Counted from the stretch's first letter, positions 33,116 to 44,143 are shown. The stretch is 64,000 nt of DNA from Pleurostoma richardsiae (GCA_030052745.1 JANBVO010000012.1:558001-622000); one strand, 5' to 3'. Program-made: numbers and translations. Notes: generated by a model from the letters alone, not told the origin.

Positions 33116-33390
33116 CGAGTCCCCGAAGCCTGGGGGTGATAGTCTTCACGGGCGATCGGTGGTGGTGCGTAGAAGTCGCCGGGCATGGTCGGAGGCGGCG
33201 GCACGCCGCGGCCGTAGGGGGCGGTGTACAAGCAGCTCGCCGTCGCCCGGACACAAACATTGCATGGTTGTTTGCCTGTGCACCGGATTTTCCTTCTGTG
33301 AGGGGACTCATGATGAGCACCGACATGACTATTTCCTGATGGGGTCACGTCTTACTTCTTGCATCGGTCGCACGCGCGGGAGACACGCAT
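31027..33390 (-). CDS. Zn2Cys6 transcription factor with fungal-specific regulatory domain
   Basis: A nuclear DNA-binding regulator; target genes unknown. Six exons in the preferred model: 33356-33390, 32621-33295, 32134-32574, 31663-32074, 31162-31599 and 31027-31080 (introns 60, 46, 59, 63 and 81 nt), about 684 aa. The start at 33390 gives MRVSRACDRCKKRKIRC and the perfect spacing C-x2-C-x6-C-x5-C-x2-C-x6-C (C7, C10, C17, C23, C26, C33); the first intron splits the cluster after CKK, a common position. The middle region has the fungal_trans pattern: FHRPTIEAWLQEFH, RYFLAADYHLSKLRG, LLGRSRMNHCWEL, GLHRTQ, ECSRRTFWSAYYLD, LGRPRIFHDEDIDVEWP. A PEPEPEPEP tract is encoded by a hexamer repeat at about 33088-33113. 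Without the last intron the protein ends at a stop at 31138-31140 (MVGDRFTP). Confidence 0.87.
33088..33113. repeat. GGCTCC hexamer microsatellite inside the Zn2Cys6 gene
   Basis: About four copies of a six-base unit (GGCTCC on the plus strand) encode alternating Pro-Glu in the linker after the DNA-binding domain. Copy number could vary between strains. Confidence 0.6.
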
Positions 33391-34504
33391 GCGGCGCACA
33401 CCCCATGTCCGCTCCCCATGCGATGCCAAGTGCGCGGACGAATGGGGATCAAGCGGATGGTCGAATGGTCTAGCCAAGCCAGAGTCGTCAGCGGCTGGGT
33501 CCATCATTAGTTTCACAGTCCCTCGGACCCAATCGTCAGTTGCTACGGACGGAAGAACAGAGTAGCAACAGAACGGAAAACTGTCTGAGGGGATGCGGGA
33601 GTCGGAAGGGTCTGTCTAATCTCTGTCAAACCTGCAACGGCTTGCGCAGGGCTGCTTGGGGAATAGAGCCCCTAGGTCTCTTTCAGGAATAGACCGGTAG
33701 AAATCTTGTCCTCGTTACCCCAACCCCCGCCCCAACGTCAGTCTGATCCAGCGACGCACTTGTTATCTACTCGAGCTGAGAATAGCAAATCCAAAGCCAA
33801 TACCATGGGAATAAGAGATGGCATTGGGGTAACGAAGGCTGTACACACAGGCCGTGACGTCCCGAGAAGCCACAGAGTGCTTTCTTCCACCTGTCTCCTT
33901 CTCTTCTCTCCTCTGAGGAATCATGGGTTGGGACGAGGAGCGCCTTTAATTAGTGTCCGCGACGGATGCGGGACGGAAATGTAGACCCCCTGACCTTGAG
34001 GCTAGAGACGGAAAACTTGCAGCAGTAGTGCGTCTGCACGAGTGCTTAGGTAGTTACTAGTGAACAGACTTAGGTCATACCATTGCGGGAGCCCCATGGG
34101 GTTCCAAGGGTCAGCCTCCTCCCTTGTGCCGTGTGTTTGCGAAGACATGGAGATACTTCAGAAGGATATCGAGAAGTTCACTGAACAGAGCAATAGCATG
34201 TACAAGGCGACGCCCTTGGATTGGTGGAGTCTCTCATTCCACCAGTCACCGGCGAGGGTGTTGCACGGTGTATCTCTACTCAGCCAGGCGCGTAACGCCG
34301 TTCTACTAGAGACCACGAGTAGGGAGTCTGTCCCTGCCTATCGTAATTGCGCTCGAGGAGTTGTGTGAGGCCATTCGTGGATAAGAACGACGATACCTGC
34401 CGCACAAAGAATCTCTGCTCAGCTTCAATCAGTCAGCTTAATCCACGGACAAACCCAACCTGACTGACTGTCCACACTCCGTCTGGAGCTGCTTTGCAAC
34501 AACA
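33391..34504. other. Divergent promoter region, regulator and sugar transporter
   Basis: The Zn2Cys6 gene reads left and the transporter reads right from this 1.1-kb region, so the regulator could control its neighbour; this is position only. No open frame here (for example 34060-34368) has a recognisable domain. Confidence 0.4.
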
Positions 34505-36136
34505 ATGGCCGGCATCGAGATCACCTCGAGCAAGCAGCTCGAGGCAGGCAACGGCGCTCACTTGGAAACCACTAGAAGCGACACCACCAACGCCGCCATT
34601 GCCCAAGATGCATATCTCGCGACTGAAGACGAGCACACCATGACGTTCTGGCAGGCCGTCAAGCGGTACCGCAAGGCCTGCTTCTGGTCCGCCATTGTGT
34701 CGTGCACCATCATCATGGACGGCTATGACACGGCCCTTCTCGGCTCTCTGCAGGCCTTCCCGGCCTTCAAGTATCAGTTTGGCCATCGAGTCGGCGATAC
34801 CTCCGACTACCAAGTCAACGCGAAGTGGCAGGTCGCCTTGGGTGTCACCAACCCCCTTGGAAACATGTTCGGCATTCTCTTCAACTCCGTCTGCACTGAG
34901 CGGTTCGGCCATAAAAAGACGCTGCTGGTGACTCTATTTTTCCTCTGCGGCATAATCTTCATCACCTTCTTCTCCAAGTCCATCGAGGTCCTGTTTGTTG
35001 GCGAGCTTCTCTCCGGCTTTGCCTGGGGCGTGTTCACAACCATGGCTCCCGCCTATGCGTCCGAGGTTTGCCCCGTAGTGCTCCGCAGCTACCTCGAGAC
35101 CTTTGTGGTTCTCTGCTGGGGCATCGGCCAGTTTGTGTCCTACGGCATCTTGTCTGCCTACTCGCACAAGCCCCAGACCAGTTACTGGTCGTGGCGCATC
35201 CCCGTCGCCATCCAGTGGGTCTGGCCCGTCATCATCTTTCCGATCGTGCTCTTTGCTCCCGAGTCACCCTGGTGGCTCATCCGCAAGGACCGCATCGAGG
35301 AAGCCAAGCAGTCGCTCAGGAGGCTCACCAACGAAGACGAGGGCAAAGTCAAGCAGGCTACGGCCCTGATGATCCACACCAACAACCTCGAGAAGGCTAT
35401 GGGTGAAGAGACCGGTATCATGGAGTGCTTCCGCGGCACCAATCTCCGTCGAACGGAGATTGCCTGTGTGATCTGGTCGATGCAGCAGTGGGGAGGTTTC
35501 GTTATAACCGGTTATGCCACCTACTTCTACGAACAAGCCGGCCTGGTGCCCACTCAGGCCTTCAACTTCAGTGTCGGCCAAGGCGGCCTGCATTTCCTCT
35601 GCACTCTGGCTGCGTTCTTCCTCACCGGTCGAATCGGGCGGCGGCCCCTCGTCTTCTGGGGCATGAGCGCCATGAGCGTCTGCATGTTCGTCATTGGCTT
35701 CATCGCGCTGGCCTCCCCGAGCTCGGCCCAGGGATATAGCGAGTCCGCCGTGTACCTTCTCTGGTACTGTTTCTACGAGCTTACTATCGGCCCCGTCGCT
35801 TACATTATTGTTGGAGAGGTGTCGACAACACGACTCAGGTCCCACACAGTCGGTCTCGCCAGAAACGCCTACAATATCGCCTGTATCATCAACTCGGTTG
35901 TCGGGCCCTACATCCTTAACCCCACCGAGGGTAACTGGAAGGGAAAGTGCGGCTTCCTCACCGGTGGCCTCATTGTTTTCTGCATCATCTGGACCTGGTT
36001 TCGTCTCCCAGAAACTGGGGGCCGGACTTACGAAGAGTTGGATATCCTTTTCGCTCGGAAAGTCAAGGCTCGTGACTTCAAGAACGAGACTGTCAACATT
36101 GTGGGCGAGGAGACAAAGGAAGTTATTCCTCACTGA
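34505..36136 (+). CDS. MFS sugar:proton symporter, maltose/alpha-glucoside permease type
   Basis: A plasma-membrane transporter of the sugar porter family. A single exon gives 543 aa. After a hydrophilic N-terminus the first membrane segment contains IIMDGYDTALLGS. Family signatures are ERFGHKK and, in the second half, TGRIGRRPLVF (the repeated loop motif), APESPWWLIRKDR at the end of helix 6, and PETGGRTYEELD after helix 12. The YDTALLGSLQAFPAF segment and overall sequence style match fungal maltose permeases (MAL/AGT type) better than hexose or quinate carriers, but specificity is inferred. Twelve transmembrane helices and both termini cytosolic are expected. No intron or damage is seen. 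Confidence 0.93.
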   Translation: MAGIEITSSKQLEAGNGAHLETTRSDTTNAAIAQDAYLATEDEHTMTFWQAVKRYRKACFWSAIVSCTIIMDGYDTALLGSLQAFPAFKYQFGHRVGDTSDYQVNAKWQVALGVTNPLGNMFGILFNSVCTERFGHKKTLLVTLFFLCGIIFITFFSKSIEVLFVGELLSGFAWGVFTTMAPAYASEVCPVVLRSYLETFVVLCWGIGQFVSYGILSAYSHKPQTSYWSWRIPVAIQWVWPVIIFPIVLFAPESPWWLIRKDRIEEAKQSLRRLTNEDEGKVKQATALMIHTNNLEKAMGEETGIMECFRGTNLRRTEIACVIWSMQQWGGFVITGYATYFYEQAGLVPTQAFNFSVGQGGLHFLCTLAAFFLTGRIGRRPLVFWGMSAMSVCMFVIGFIALASPSSAQGYSESAVYLLWYCFYELTIGPVAYIIVGEVSTTRLRSHTVGLARNAYNIACIINSVVGPYILNPTEGNWKGKCGFLTGGLIVFCIIWTWFRLPETGGRTYEELDILFARKVKARDFKNETVNIVGEETKEVIPH

Positions 36137-37018
36137 TGGCTGTTCTGGGAGGGGGACAAATTAAGCTTCTGAGACTGGGGCTGTCGGTGCTTGACTGGGT
36201 AGCTCCTGTTTGTGGGATTATGTAGTACAGTCTGCTCAAGCGCTGCCACGATGTTGAAGTACTGTTGAGGGGTACACAAGTCACGATTTATAGGATTCAA
36301 TTGTATATCGTATCTTGATGCTTTCTGATACTTTCTGGCAGCTCTGTCAGTCCCCCCTAATTTGCCCGTTGAATCTTCATACTCGGTCACCTGAAGGTTG
36401 AAGTCCATGTGTGATACAACACTTCCGTAAAGCTCTGTTCCGAGCCACTGTCCTCCATACGATTCATAACATCATTATAGGGGGATAAAATTCCCCAGTA
36501 CATCTTCTCGTGCCATCAGTTAACTTTTTCAGCGTATTGTTTCTCCTTGATGGATAGTCACACTTGAGCTCCGTTTGACTGTTAGCCCATAATTACTGGA
36601 TGGCGTTGACAGGGATAGTACACTAGCTTTGCAGCTAGGACTTGTCTAGCTAGGTTTCCGGCATGCTGTCTGAACTTTCCGTGCCGAGATCCTCTTTTCC
36701 GTTCAGGTAGCTAATCATACGACCGTACGATAGCACCATGCTTGTTATAAGTCGCCCTGATCGCGGGCGTCTCCTTTCCCGGCAGGCAGTGCTTTCTAAA
36801 TAGATACATGTGCGTATTGATGAGGTAGACCAGCCTTACAGCCGTATTCGCTACCGGAGTGCCGCGTCGGACCGGGATTTCCTCAATCTTGCCTGTTGCC
36901 CGGGTGAGAAGAGTTCTTTCAGACCGTGTGCAAAATGGGTTTACGTGGACAGAAAGAAAGGTGAGGAATGATGAATAATATGCACCTAGAATCACTCACT
37001 GACAACAGCTATCCTTAG
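36137..37018. other. Intergenic, AT-richer
   Basis: No supported gene. The missing first exon of the acetylesterase at 37019 would be expected in the right part. One possible 29-nt coding piece starting at ATG 36933 can be spliced in phase but carries no signal peptide. Confidence 0.4.
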
Positions 37019-37882
37019 CAACCACGCTTTTCCCTCGCACGACCTAGCATCCAGAAGGCTCGCGGGCCAATTCGTCAGCTCGAAACCCCCGGCCTTCTTT
37101 CTCGCTGGCGACTCCACGACGGCGCCGCAGAGCTCAACCGGAGGAGGTCCGACCACTTTCAAACCACGACCTCGAAGAAGACATAGCTGTGCTGACGCGG
37201 CTTAGGTTGGGGATATGGCTTCCTCAATCAAACACTCACGCGCGGCGCATTCGGGATCAACTTTGCAGTCAACGGGTCAACGACTGTGTCCTTCGTCGAC
37301 GAAGGCCACTGGGCCAAGGTCATCGCCGCCGTGGAGCAATACAAGTGGAAGTATGAGCCAATTGTGACGATCCAGTTCGGCCACAATGACCAGAAGCCTG
37401 GGGCCAACATCTCCATGCCGCAATTCATCGCGAACATCGAGCGGCTTGCGGCCGATGCAGTCCAGGCGGGCGCAATTCCCATTGTAGTGACGTCGCTGAC
37501 CCGGCGCGTCTTCAAAACGTCCACATCGCCGGAACTCGTCGAGAGGAACCTGCTTGACGTCGTTGTAGGAGCCAAGACTGCGGCCGAGAGGGGACATTAC
37601 CACCTGATCGATCTCAACCAGATGTCTACGGACTACTGCAACTCCATCGGCACCGTGGCTTCTCACAAATACAACCTCGACCCAGCAGACACTACGCATC
37701 TCAATGACAAAGGTAGCATCGTATTTGGTGCTATGGTCGCCGAGCTGCTGCGCTGGGCGATCCCATGGTTGGGTCAATATGTAGCTCCGGACCAGGACCT
37801 GATTGTTGCCTTGAGGGAGGGCGCCTTTTTCTTGCCGGTCTCAGCAGAGGGGAAAGTGACAAATAACACGGATGCTGCGTAG
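37019..37882 (+). CDS. Rhamnogalacturonan acetylesterase-like SGNH hydrolase, N-terminus unresolved
   Basis: Removes acetyl groups from the pectin rhamnogalacturonan backbone (CE12-type), normally outside the cell. Visible exons are 37019-37146 and 37206-37882, with a 59-nt intron (CTGAC branch site, CTTAG acceptor) joining SSTGGG to WGYGFLNQTL. SGNH blocks are all present: block I FFLAGDSTTAPQSS (nucleophile Ser), block II FAVNGSTTVSF (Gly), block III IQFGHNDQKPG (Asn) and block V DTTHLNDKG (Asp and His). The upstream frame is open to a TAG at 36987 but has no ATG, and no secretory signal was found. Either an upstream exon was missed or the gene lost its start. The catalytic part itself is intact. 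Confidence 0.8.
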
Positions 37883-38581
37883 ACCTGAGTGATGTGCTCC
37901 CAATTACGGCTCTATACTAGGCAGATACTACTTATCGCGTAGCACACAGAGGGACACAAAGGAGCCAGGCCAAACGCGCGGCAGCGCGTCTCGCCCCTGA
38001 GAATGCTCAGGACGAGCTTGGCAGGGGAAGCAGAAGATAGGCATGGGCTCACTATTTCCCTCAGTTGAGCACGTAATGGATAGTTTCTCTGTTGTGTGTT
38101 CCCCTCTGGCCTTTGGCAGTAAGACGATGAGTGCCACGGCCATCGTTTGCTCTAGAAAACGGGCAGAGAGCGAATTGAGGGCAAGCCTACTAGGTCGGCA
38201 GGGGGCTGGTTAGTGTTAGGGCTCTAAGAAAACGACTCTGCGATGATCGGGACCAGACAATGGATGCAATTGAGTCTGACTGTCGCAGCGATGGTGGGAA
38301 CCATCTCACTTGTCCTCTTGATGGTCCTGATCCCTGTGCCTGGACGAGGAATGTTTGTAGATGGCTCTTGCTAAATACTTTTGGTTACATGCGGATATAT
38401 GAGTTTTTGCCTGGTACCAGGAGATGTCAATCGACGAATTTAAGACTCGAGGACGACGGTCTTATCAAGTGCAAATATGCGACACAACCATCCAACGATA
38501 CTAGCAAACTCGAGCGGCCGTTGCTTTTCGCTTCACGAGGAGAGTCTCCTTGAGGCGCCAGCACAATGTTGAAGGGGCTGA
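37883..38581. other. Convergent intergenic
   Basis: Between the acetylesterase and the minus-strand glycosidase. A 97-codon frame at 38260-38553 has no recognisable content. Confidence 0.4.
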
Positions 38582-40810
38582 TCAACAGCTACCAGAACTG
38601 GTAACCGGGACGGCACTACTGGTAAGAACGCGCACAACCTCGTAAGCGCTGAGGCTGATGACGGTTTTTGTGCTACAACTGGTGCAGGGGACGGTCGCGC
38701 TCTCGACCCAGGTGTCTCCACTGTAGGCACCTGATTGTATCGAGGAGATGCCGTAGGAGCTGAGACCTGTGAGGGTGAAGTTGGCCGACCCGGTGCTCGC
38801 CAGGACAAACTCCTTGGCGCTGCGGGCTATCGAGATGCCGACGCTGTTGTTAGTCGGCGCGTAGGTGATGCAAACAGGGCCGAAAGAGCCTGTGAGCAGG
38901 GTGCCGTTGTTGAAGACGTTGTAGAAGGTTAGATTGGTGCCCCCGGCGCCGACAGCGCGCTTGGACGCGAGGTCGTAGGACATTTTGGAAAGAAATTTGT
39001 TGGTATCAATCACAGTCTGCAGGTAGGAGCCGCGCGGAACAGCAGTGTAGTTGCCTGTATCCTCGTCCGCGGGCACATAAAGACCGTAGTTGTCCGGACC
39101 GTACGTCTCGTAGGTGTCGTAGAAGGCGCCGCCGGCGAGCGCGGCTATGATGAGATTGGCGGCATCGGAGTAGGAGCCTGCGTTCTCCATAACGACCGGC
39201 ATGTTCAGCCCCACGGCGAAATATTGCGGGTTGGCGAGGGTGAAGTTCTGGTGACCAAAGATGTACATGAGGTTGCGACTATTTTGGTAGGGGTCAAGGC
39301 CGGTATAGTCAAGGCTCGTGCCGACGAGGGGCCGCATGAGCTCGTTGTACACCACGTTCGGGGCGTCTGTATAGGTGTAGTCGTTGGTCCTGGTCCAGAC
39401 GGGGTAGTTGGACTCCTTGACTCCATTCGCCAAGTTGACACAGAACTCCCACATGGTGCGGGTGATGAAGTCTGTCTCGGAGGCAAACGCGCTGAGCCTG
39501 CCCCAGGTGGCGGGATTCTGCCAGGGGGTGAAAGGACTGCCGTGGAATCGCGCCACAGCCGGCTCGTTGGCAACCTCAACACCGATGACGGTCTTCTTGT
39601 CACCGTTCTTCGCGTTGTACTCAGCAATGTAATTAAAGAGAGTCTTCAGTGCGGCCTTTTCTAGCGCCCGCATGGTAAAGTCGTTCTTATCCATGAAGTA
39701 CCAGTATACACCGTAGGCAGGCGAGGTGTTCTTGCTGAAAGCCGCCGTGACATTGCCTGATACAATCTTGTAGTCCTTGATGTGCGTGAAGACATGGTAG
39801 GGGACGCGCGAATCCATGGTAAGTCCTGTCGAGTCGGTGCCGAACCAGATGAGTTCGCACTTGAGCCCCGCATCCTCAATCCATCCAAGCAATTTATCGA
39901 GATAGGTCCAGTCCCAGACGCTTTCGCTAGACAAGACCAGCTGGGGCGGGTGAGTGCCCGTGGCACCGTCGAACGTGATACCTACCGTGCTGTTGACGTC
40001 GGTGGCGGCTTGGAGGATGAAGCTCGCAACTCCGTTCGTGGTGTGATTGGCAATGAAATCGGAGCAATCAAAGTCGTAGTATTGCACATCGAGGAGAGTG
40101 TCCCAAGAGGGGCTGCTAGAGGCCAGGAAATAGTCCTCGTTTAGGGTCCCGGTGACACTGACGCCGTTATGGTTCGGAGCGCCGCTGTCCCAAGTCATGG
40201 TGCTGTCGTCCCACGTATTATTGGTGATGCCGTAGAGTTTCGCCGAGAACGCAACGCCATCTGTAGCGGCATAACTCACGTAGAAGCGCAGTCTGGCGGC
40301 GTTGATATCCGCCGTATAGTCGGAGAAGTCGAACTGAACATAGGTGAGCATCTTGTTGCTCTCCTCACCTGGCTCGTAGCCGATTTTGAGCAACGTGCTC
40401 GAGTGATAATTTGTTGCGCCGTGAGTGCCTCCGCGGATGTATGTCGACTTAGTAGTGTTGAAGGCCGTGTCCGGCTGGATGTCGAGCCATGAGATCTCTG
40501 AAATGACATGAGTGAAGCCATCGTCGGCAACTTTCTGGTACATGGCCTTGACCTCGTCATCAGTGAGGCCCCATTGGGATTGGAGCTTATCAGCACGTAG
40601 TTGGATGCCGTTGAGGTAGAATGGGTTCCCATCCACAAGCGGCGTGATGCGTTCGTATTTGGTAAAGCTAGTGTCAATCTCGCTGATGGGTGACACGCTT
40701 GGCTTAGATGGCGTCAGACTTGGGTCGATGGCTGGGTAGCTGGCTCGCGGCAAGAGCCCCTGTGCGCTTGCGCAGCCCGCAAGCGCGAGTAGGACAACAA
40801 GCTGAGGCAT
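38582..40810 (-). CDS. Large secreted glycoside hydrolase with a CBM96/DNRLRE-like domain inserted in the barrel
   Basis: Single exon, 742 aa, signal peptide MPQLVVLLALAGCASAQ. The N-terminal FYLNGIQLRADKLQ and FTHVISEISWLDIQPD look like the first strands of a clan GH-A barrel related to GH35/GH42-like proteins. This is interrupted at about residues 120-295 by a beta-sandwich resembling the DNRLRE/CBM96 group (TYIRGGTHGATNYHSSTLLK, YVQFDFSDYTADINAARLRF, WDDSTMTWDSG). The barrel then resumes with WDWTYLDKLLGWIEDAGLKC and LIWFGTDSTG. Likely acid/base Glu is in GVEVANEPAVARF and the nucleophile Glu in MPVVMENAGS. The C-terminal region is a beta domain with several NxS/T sites. Probably acts on a plant or algal polysaccharide; specificity unknown. 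Confidence 0.75.
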   Translation of the reverse strand: MPQLVVLLALAGCASAQGLLPRASYPAIDPSLTPSKPSVSPISEIDTSFTKYERITPLVDGNPFYLNGIQLRADKLQSQWGLTDDEVKAMYQKVADDGFTHVISEISWLDIQPDTAFNTTKSTYIRGGTHGATNYHSSTLLKIGYEPGEESNKMLTYVQFDFSDYTADINAARLRFYVSYAATDGVAFSAKLYGITNNTWDDSTMTWDSGAPNHNGVSVTGTLNEDYFLASSSPSWDTLLDVQYYDFDCSDFIANHTTNGVASFILQAATDVNSTVGITFDGATGTHPPQLVLSSESVWDWTYLDKLLGWIEDAGLKCELIWFGTDSTGLTMDSRVPYHVFTHIKDYKIVSGNVTAAFSKNTSPAYGVYWYFMDKNDFTMRALEKAALKTLFNYIAEYNAKNGDKKTVIGVEVANEPAVARFHGSPFTPWQNPATWGRLSAFASETDFITRTMWEFCVNLANGVKESNYPVWTRTNDYTYTDAPNVVYNELMRPLVGTSLDYTGLDPYQNSRNLMYIFGHQNFTLANPQYFAVGLNMPVVMENAGSYSDAANLIIAALAGGAFYDTYETYGPDNYGLYVPADEDTGNYTAVPRGSYLQTVIDTNKFLSKMSYDLASKRAVGAGGTNLTFYNVFNNGTLLTGSFGPVCITYAPTNNSVGISIARSAKEFVLASTGSANFTLTGLSSYGISSIQSGAYSGDTWVESATVPCTSCSTKTVISLSAYEVVRVLTSSAVPVTSSGSC

Positions 40811-42377
40811 GGTAGCTGCAGGATCGAGCTTGAGCGTATAGAAAAGATTGAAGATACCCGCGGCTTAGAGATTGAGCATAAGCTTGAACCGGAAAACGTC
40901 CAAGACTTCTACAGAGGCGTCTATTGTGAGAGGATCCATGCTTTGACGAAGCAGTCTTGCAGGAGGAAGGCGCCCATATAATATAGTACCTTCCATCGTA
41001 GAAAAGAGAGGAATTGGGACTGCTCCCGCTCAGCGATCGTCGTCGTGACATATCGCGGACAAGCTTTCAACCCGCAGACGGAGTAATTGCACTCCCACAA
41101 CGACCCCAGATCGCACAATTTCTCCGCATCTGCCCCTCACTTCCTGGAGTAGTTCCAATCCCCAGATTCTAAGTTGAATCCTTTGAATCCTCAGTCTTGA
41201 ACACTGGCAAGAGCGTGTATGCAACCAGGTGGGCCTTGTCTTGGGCGGAAATCTGCACGACGGAAAACCCCTGCGCACATCACCCCATGCAAACCCCACC
41301 CCGTGGTTCAGTCCGTTTCCCCAAGCAGTTGGAGAACGAGCGATGACGATAGTTGTTGTCGGCATTCAATCTCTACAGCGTCCTGGTACAGTGGATGGTC
41401 CGAGGTAGCAGCAAAAGCTAGCCGGGAGGCCGAGCTACGCGAGAAGGTCGGCTCTTCCTGGACGTAGTCCGGCACCTCCAGAGCTGTCTCTGCCTTCTGC
41501 AGGGACCTCTGAAATCTGTTCCCCTGGTCCGGCCCCTCACTTCTCGCCCCCTCGCCCACTTTCACAAGAGCTAGCATGGCTCTGTACAAAGTAGTTTTCC
41601 GCCATCGACAGGGATGCGGAGAGGTGGAGATCCGAGGATGCGGAGAAGGCCGAGTAGGCACGCCATAGGATCAACTCAGCCAGGAACTGTTGGGGAAAAA
41701 GATAGCTAAGGCAAGGCAATCACTTCCGTGCTTATCCGTGGAACCACTTACACATCCTGTCGGTTGACAATTTCAACCTGAGCGCTAGGCTAAGGGGGGC
41801 TGCACTGATGACGGGCCTTCTCACAACAGCATTCTGTAGCGCCGAGATACCTGGTAGGTGGAAAAAAGTTATCCAAGACGAGCCCTTTTCTCCCCATTCC
41901 AGCTTTTATGGTTGCTTGAATTCCTCTTGTTTCAAGGATGAGTTAGACTAACAACTTCGGGTATTTGGCCGCTGGAGATCGGCCCACACATGACGTTGAC
42001 TTGCTTCTCTTGGTGAGTTGATTCCGTCGTGTGCTAGGGTCATTGTGCTCAAGACAAATTCTGTACTGCAGTCTTCAATATGGGGCAGGATGAGATGATG
42101 GCCAGGAACTGCCTATTCGCTGCTTGATGTTATGGGACTTTGTTGGGATAAGACATTCAGCGCAGTGAAAAATCTCTTGGCCTTCACATCGCCCTGATGA
42201 GCGGCAATATTCCCAACTTCTCATTGAAAGTAAGTATTACATATCGACTTTCTTCCCGCCATAAATATGTACACAGAACGGAACAGAAGCTATCGACGGT
42301 CAGCAGAAGTTCGCCGGATAATAGTATCGCCTTCGTACGGCACGTTTATTCCCATCTCGCCTTCGCCTCGCTCGACG
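40811..42377. other. Intergenic promoter region of the large glycosidase
   Basis: The 5' flank of the gene starting at 40810 and the 3' flank of the GH7 gene. A minus-strand TATA-like AT tract lies near 40977-40986. Minus-strand frames at 41308-41661 and elsewhere lack recognisable domains. Confidence 0.4.
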
Positions 42378-43844
42378 CTACAGGCACTGCGAGTAATAGG
42401 GGTTCGAGTACTGGCACGTGTACGGCGACGCGCACGCCGTCGGCCCGGTGTACCCCTGACCGCCACACTGGCCCCAGTGCGTCTGCGTCGCGCCAGAGGA
42501 GGTCGTCGTGCTGGTCACCAAAGTTGTGGTGGTCGTTGAGCTCTTGGAAGATGTCACAGGTGATGAAGAAGCTGTCGCCGTCGATGATGTCGTCGTCGTC
42601 GTAGTTCTGCTACTGGTACTGCTACTCGAGGAAGACCCACCGCCGCCCGTGCTCCCGCTGGTCGTCGAGTCGATATCCCCCCACCGGATGTTGGAGAAGA
42701 CGACGTGAGTGTCCGGGTGCTGCGCTAGGATAGTCGACGGGTTGCCCTCCGTGCTGCTGCAGGGCCCCGCACTGCCGCTGTCGAGCCAGTTCATGTACTG
42801 GCCCGCGTCGTTCCAGATGCTGAAGACGAGCACCATCCCCCTGCCCAACGCCTGGCCCATCGTTGTCAGCCCGCCGAACTGCGCTGCGGCGCCAGAGTTG
42901 GACGTGCACCATGACGCCGTGATGGTGTCGTACGATGTCGACGACGCACCGGGCAGCCTCTGCCCGTTTTGGATGTAGAACCGGTTGATTTGCGCCAGCG
43001 TCCGGGAGGTGCTCCCATCCGCAGTCACGAACTGCGTCACGGCGGTGAACGGCTTAGACGTGTCGAGCGTCAATCCAGGCCCGAAATAGCTGTGATACCC
43101 CTGCGCATAGGGGTTGAAACCGCACCCGCTGCGATCGCATTCCGACGTGCCACAGGGGTGTGGCGTGAACGCGTTGGCCCGCGAGTTGGACTCGAGAATA
43201 TCCATCTCGTTGCAGCAGAACCCCTGGCCCGCCGTGTTGAGTGTGCCGTTCCTCCATGTCTGCACAGGACACTGCGCGTCGCAGTAGCCAGACCCGTAGG
43301 CGGCGCCGCCCGTGTTGTACTCGGTCCGGCCCCCCGTGGCGTCCATCTCCGAGAGGTACAGAGCGCCGTTCTCGCCGCACGGCAGCGTCGAGAGGTCCAC
43401 GTCGAAGCTGAGCTCCTGGCCCAGCAGCTGCAACATCTCGTAGTCGCCGTCGGGGCCGAGGAGGTACACTCGCGGGGAGGCGCTCTGCCCGTTGACGTAC
43501 TGGTACATGGTCAGGGCGTCGGCCGAGGTGGAAATACCGGCAGAGGCATAGTTGGCACCTTCAACGACGCAGTTCTGGGCACAGGTCGCCTCGTTGGGGC
43601 AGAGGTTGCTGTTGACGCCGCTGCCGGTCGTGCAAGAAGTGCCACCCGAGATGGTCTGTATGGACCGGTAGTTCCAGTCGAGGACCACAGAGGTGTTCTG
43701 CGCGACGCAGCCGCCGGATGTCGTGCATTTCCAGGTCGTCAGCTGCGGGTGCACCTCGGCGACTGAGCCCGGATTCTGGGCGACCACCAGTCGTGACAGG
43801 GCAAGGAGAGCTGCTGCATATCTGTATCTCGACGTCAGAGCCAT
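42378..43844 (-). CDS. cel7B: Secreted GH7 endo-beta-1,4-glucanase with CBM1 (EG I / Cel7B type)
   Basis: Cuts internal beta-1,4 bonds in cellulose. Single exon, 488 aa. A signal peptide (about 1-22) is followed by [20 protein letters not shown]. The catalytic domain carries [18 protein letters not shown] with the E213/D215/E218 triad (nucleophile, assistant, acid/base). [28 protein letters not shown] and [12 protein letters not shown] match the endoglucanase branch rather than cellobiohydrolase I, and the roughly 375-residue catalytic domain is shorter because the tunnel-forming loops are absent. A Ser/Thr-rich linker (about 400-450), probably O-glycosylated, leads to a C-terminal CBM1 ([17 protein letters not shown], ending YYSQCL) with the usual aromatic face. 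No damage seen. Confidence 0.96.
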   Translation of the reverse strand: MALTSRYRYAAALLALSRLVVAQNPGSVAEVHPQLTTWKCTTSGGCVAQNTSVVLDWNYRSIQTISGGTSCTTGSGVNSNLCPNEATCAQNCVVEGANYASAGISTSADALTMYQYVNGQSASPRVYLLGPDGDYEMLQLLGQELSFDVDLSTLPCGENGALYLSEMDATGGRTEYNTGGAAYGSGYCDAQCPVQTWRNGTLNTAGQGFCCNEMDILESNSRANAFTPHPCGTSECDRSGCGFNPYAQGYHSYFGPGLTLDTSKPFTAVTQFVTADGSTSRTLAQINRFYIQNGQRLPGASSTSYDTITASWCTSNSGAAAQFGGLTTMGQALGRGMVLVFSIWNDAGQYMNWLDSGSAGPCSSTEGNPSTILAQHPDTHVVFSNIRWGDIDSTTSGSTGGGGSSSSSSTSSRTTTTTTSSTATASSSPVTSSKSSTTTTTLVTSTTTSSGATQTHWGQCGGQGYTGPTACASPYTCQYSNPYYSQCL

Positions 43845-43929
43845 GTTTGTGGTTCACGTTTAAGGATGAGGTTATCTTGAAAGCGAATGTCGCCAAAGCG
43901 CAGAGCTTGTTGCGGGCAAGGTCCGCTCA

Positions 43930-43937
43930 CTTATATG
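43930..43937 (-). promoter_or_regulatory. TATA-like box of the GH7 gene
   Basis: Read on the minus strand, CATATAAG lies about 90 bp upstream of the start codon at 43844. Confidence 0.4.
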
Positions 43938-44143
43938 CTCCATCCTCGTTGTTGGAAACCGCGACCGCGTACAGAGACGAAGTCGGTCGGACCTACCATC
44001 CCGGCACGAGTACCACGTCACTCTCTTGAGTTCCGCTCTTTCTTCGGGCCGGCAGCCCTAGATCTCACTGCGCGATGTGTCCTTATCTGCCGTATTGGTG
44101 GAAGTTTGGTCCGGTGGTGATGTGTGATTGTGCCCCTGACATG

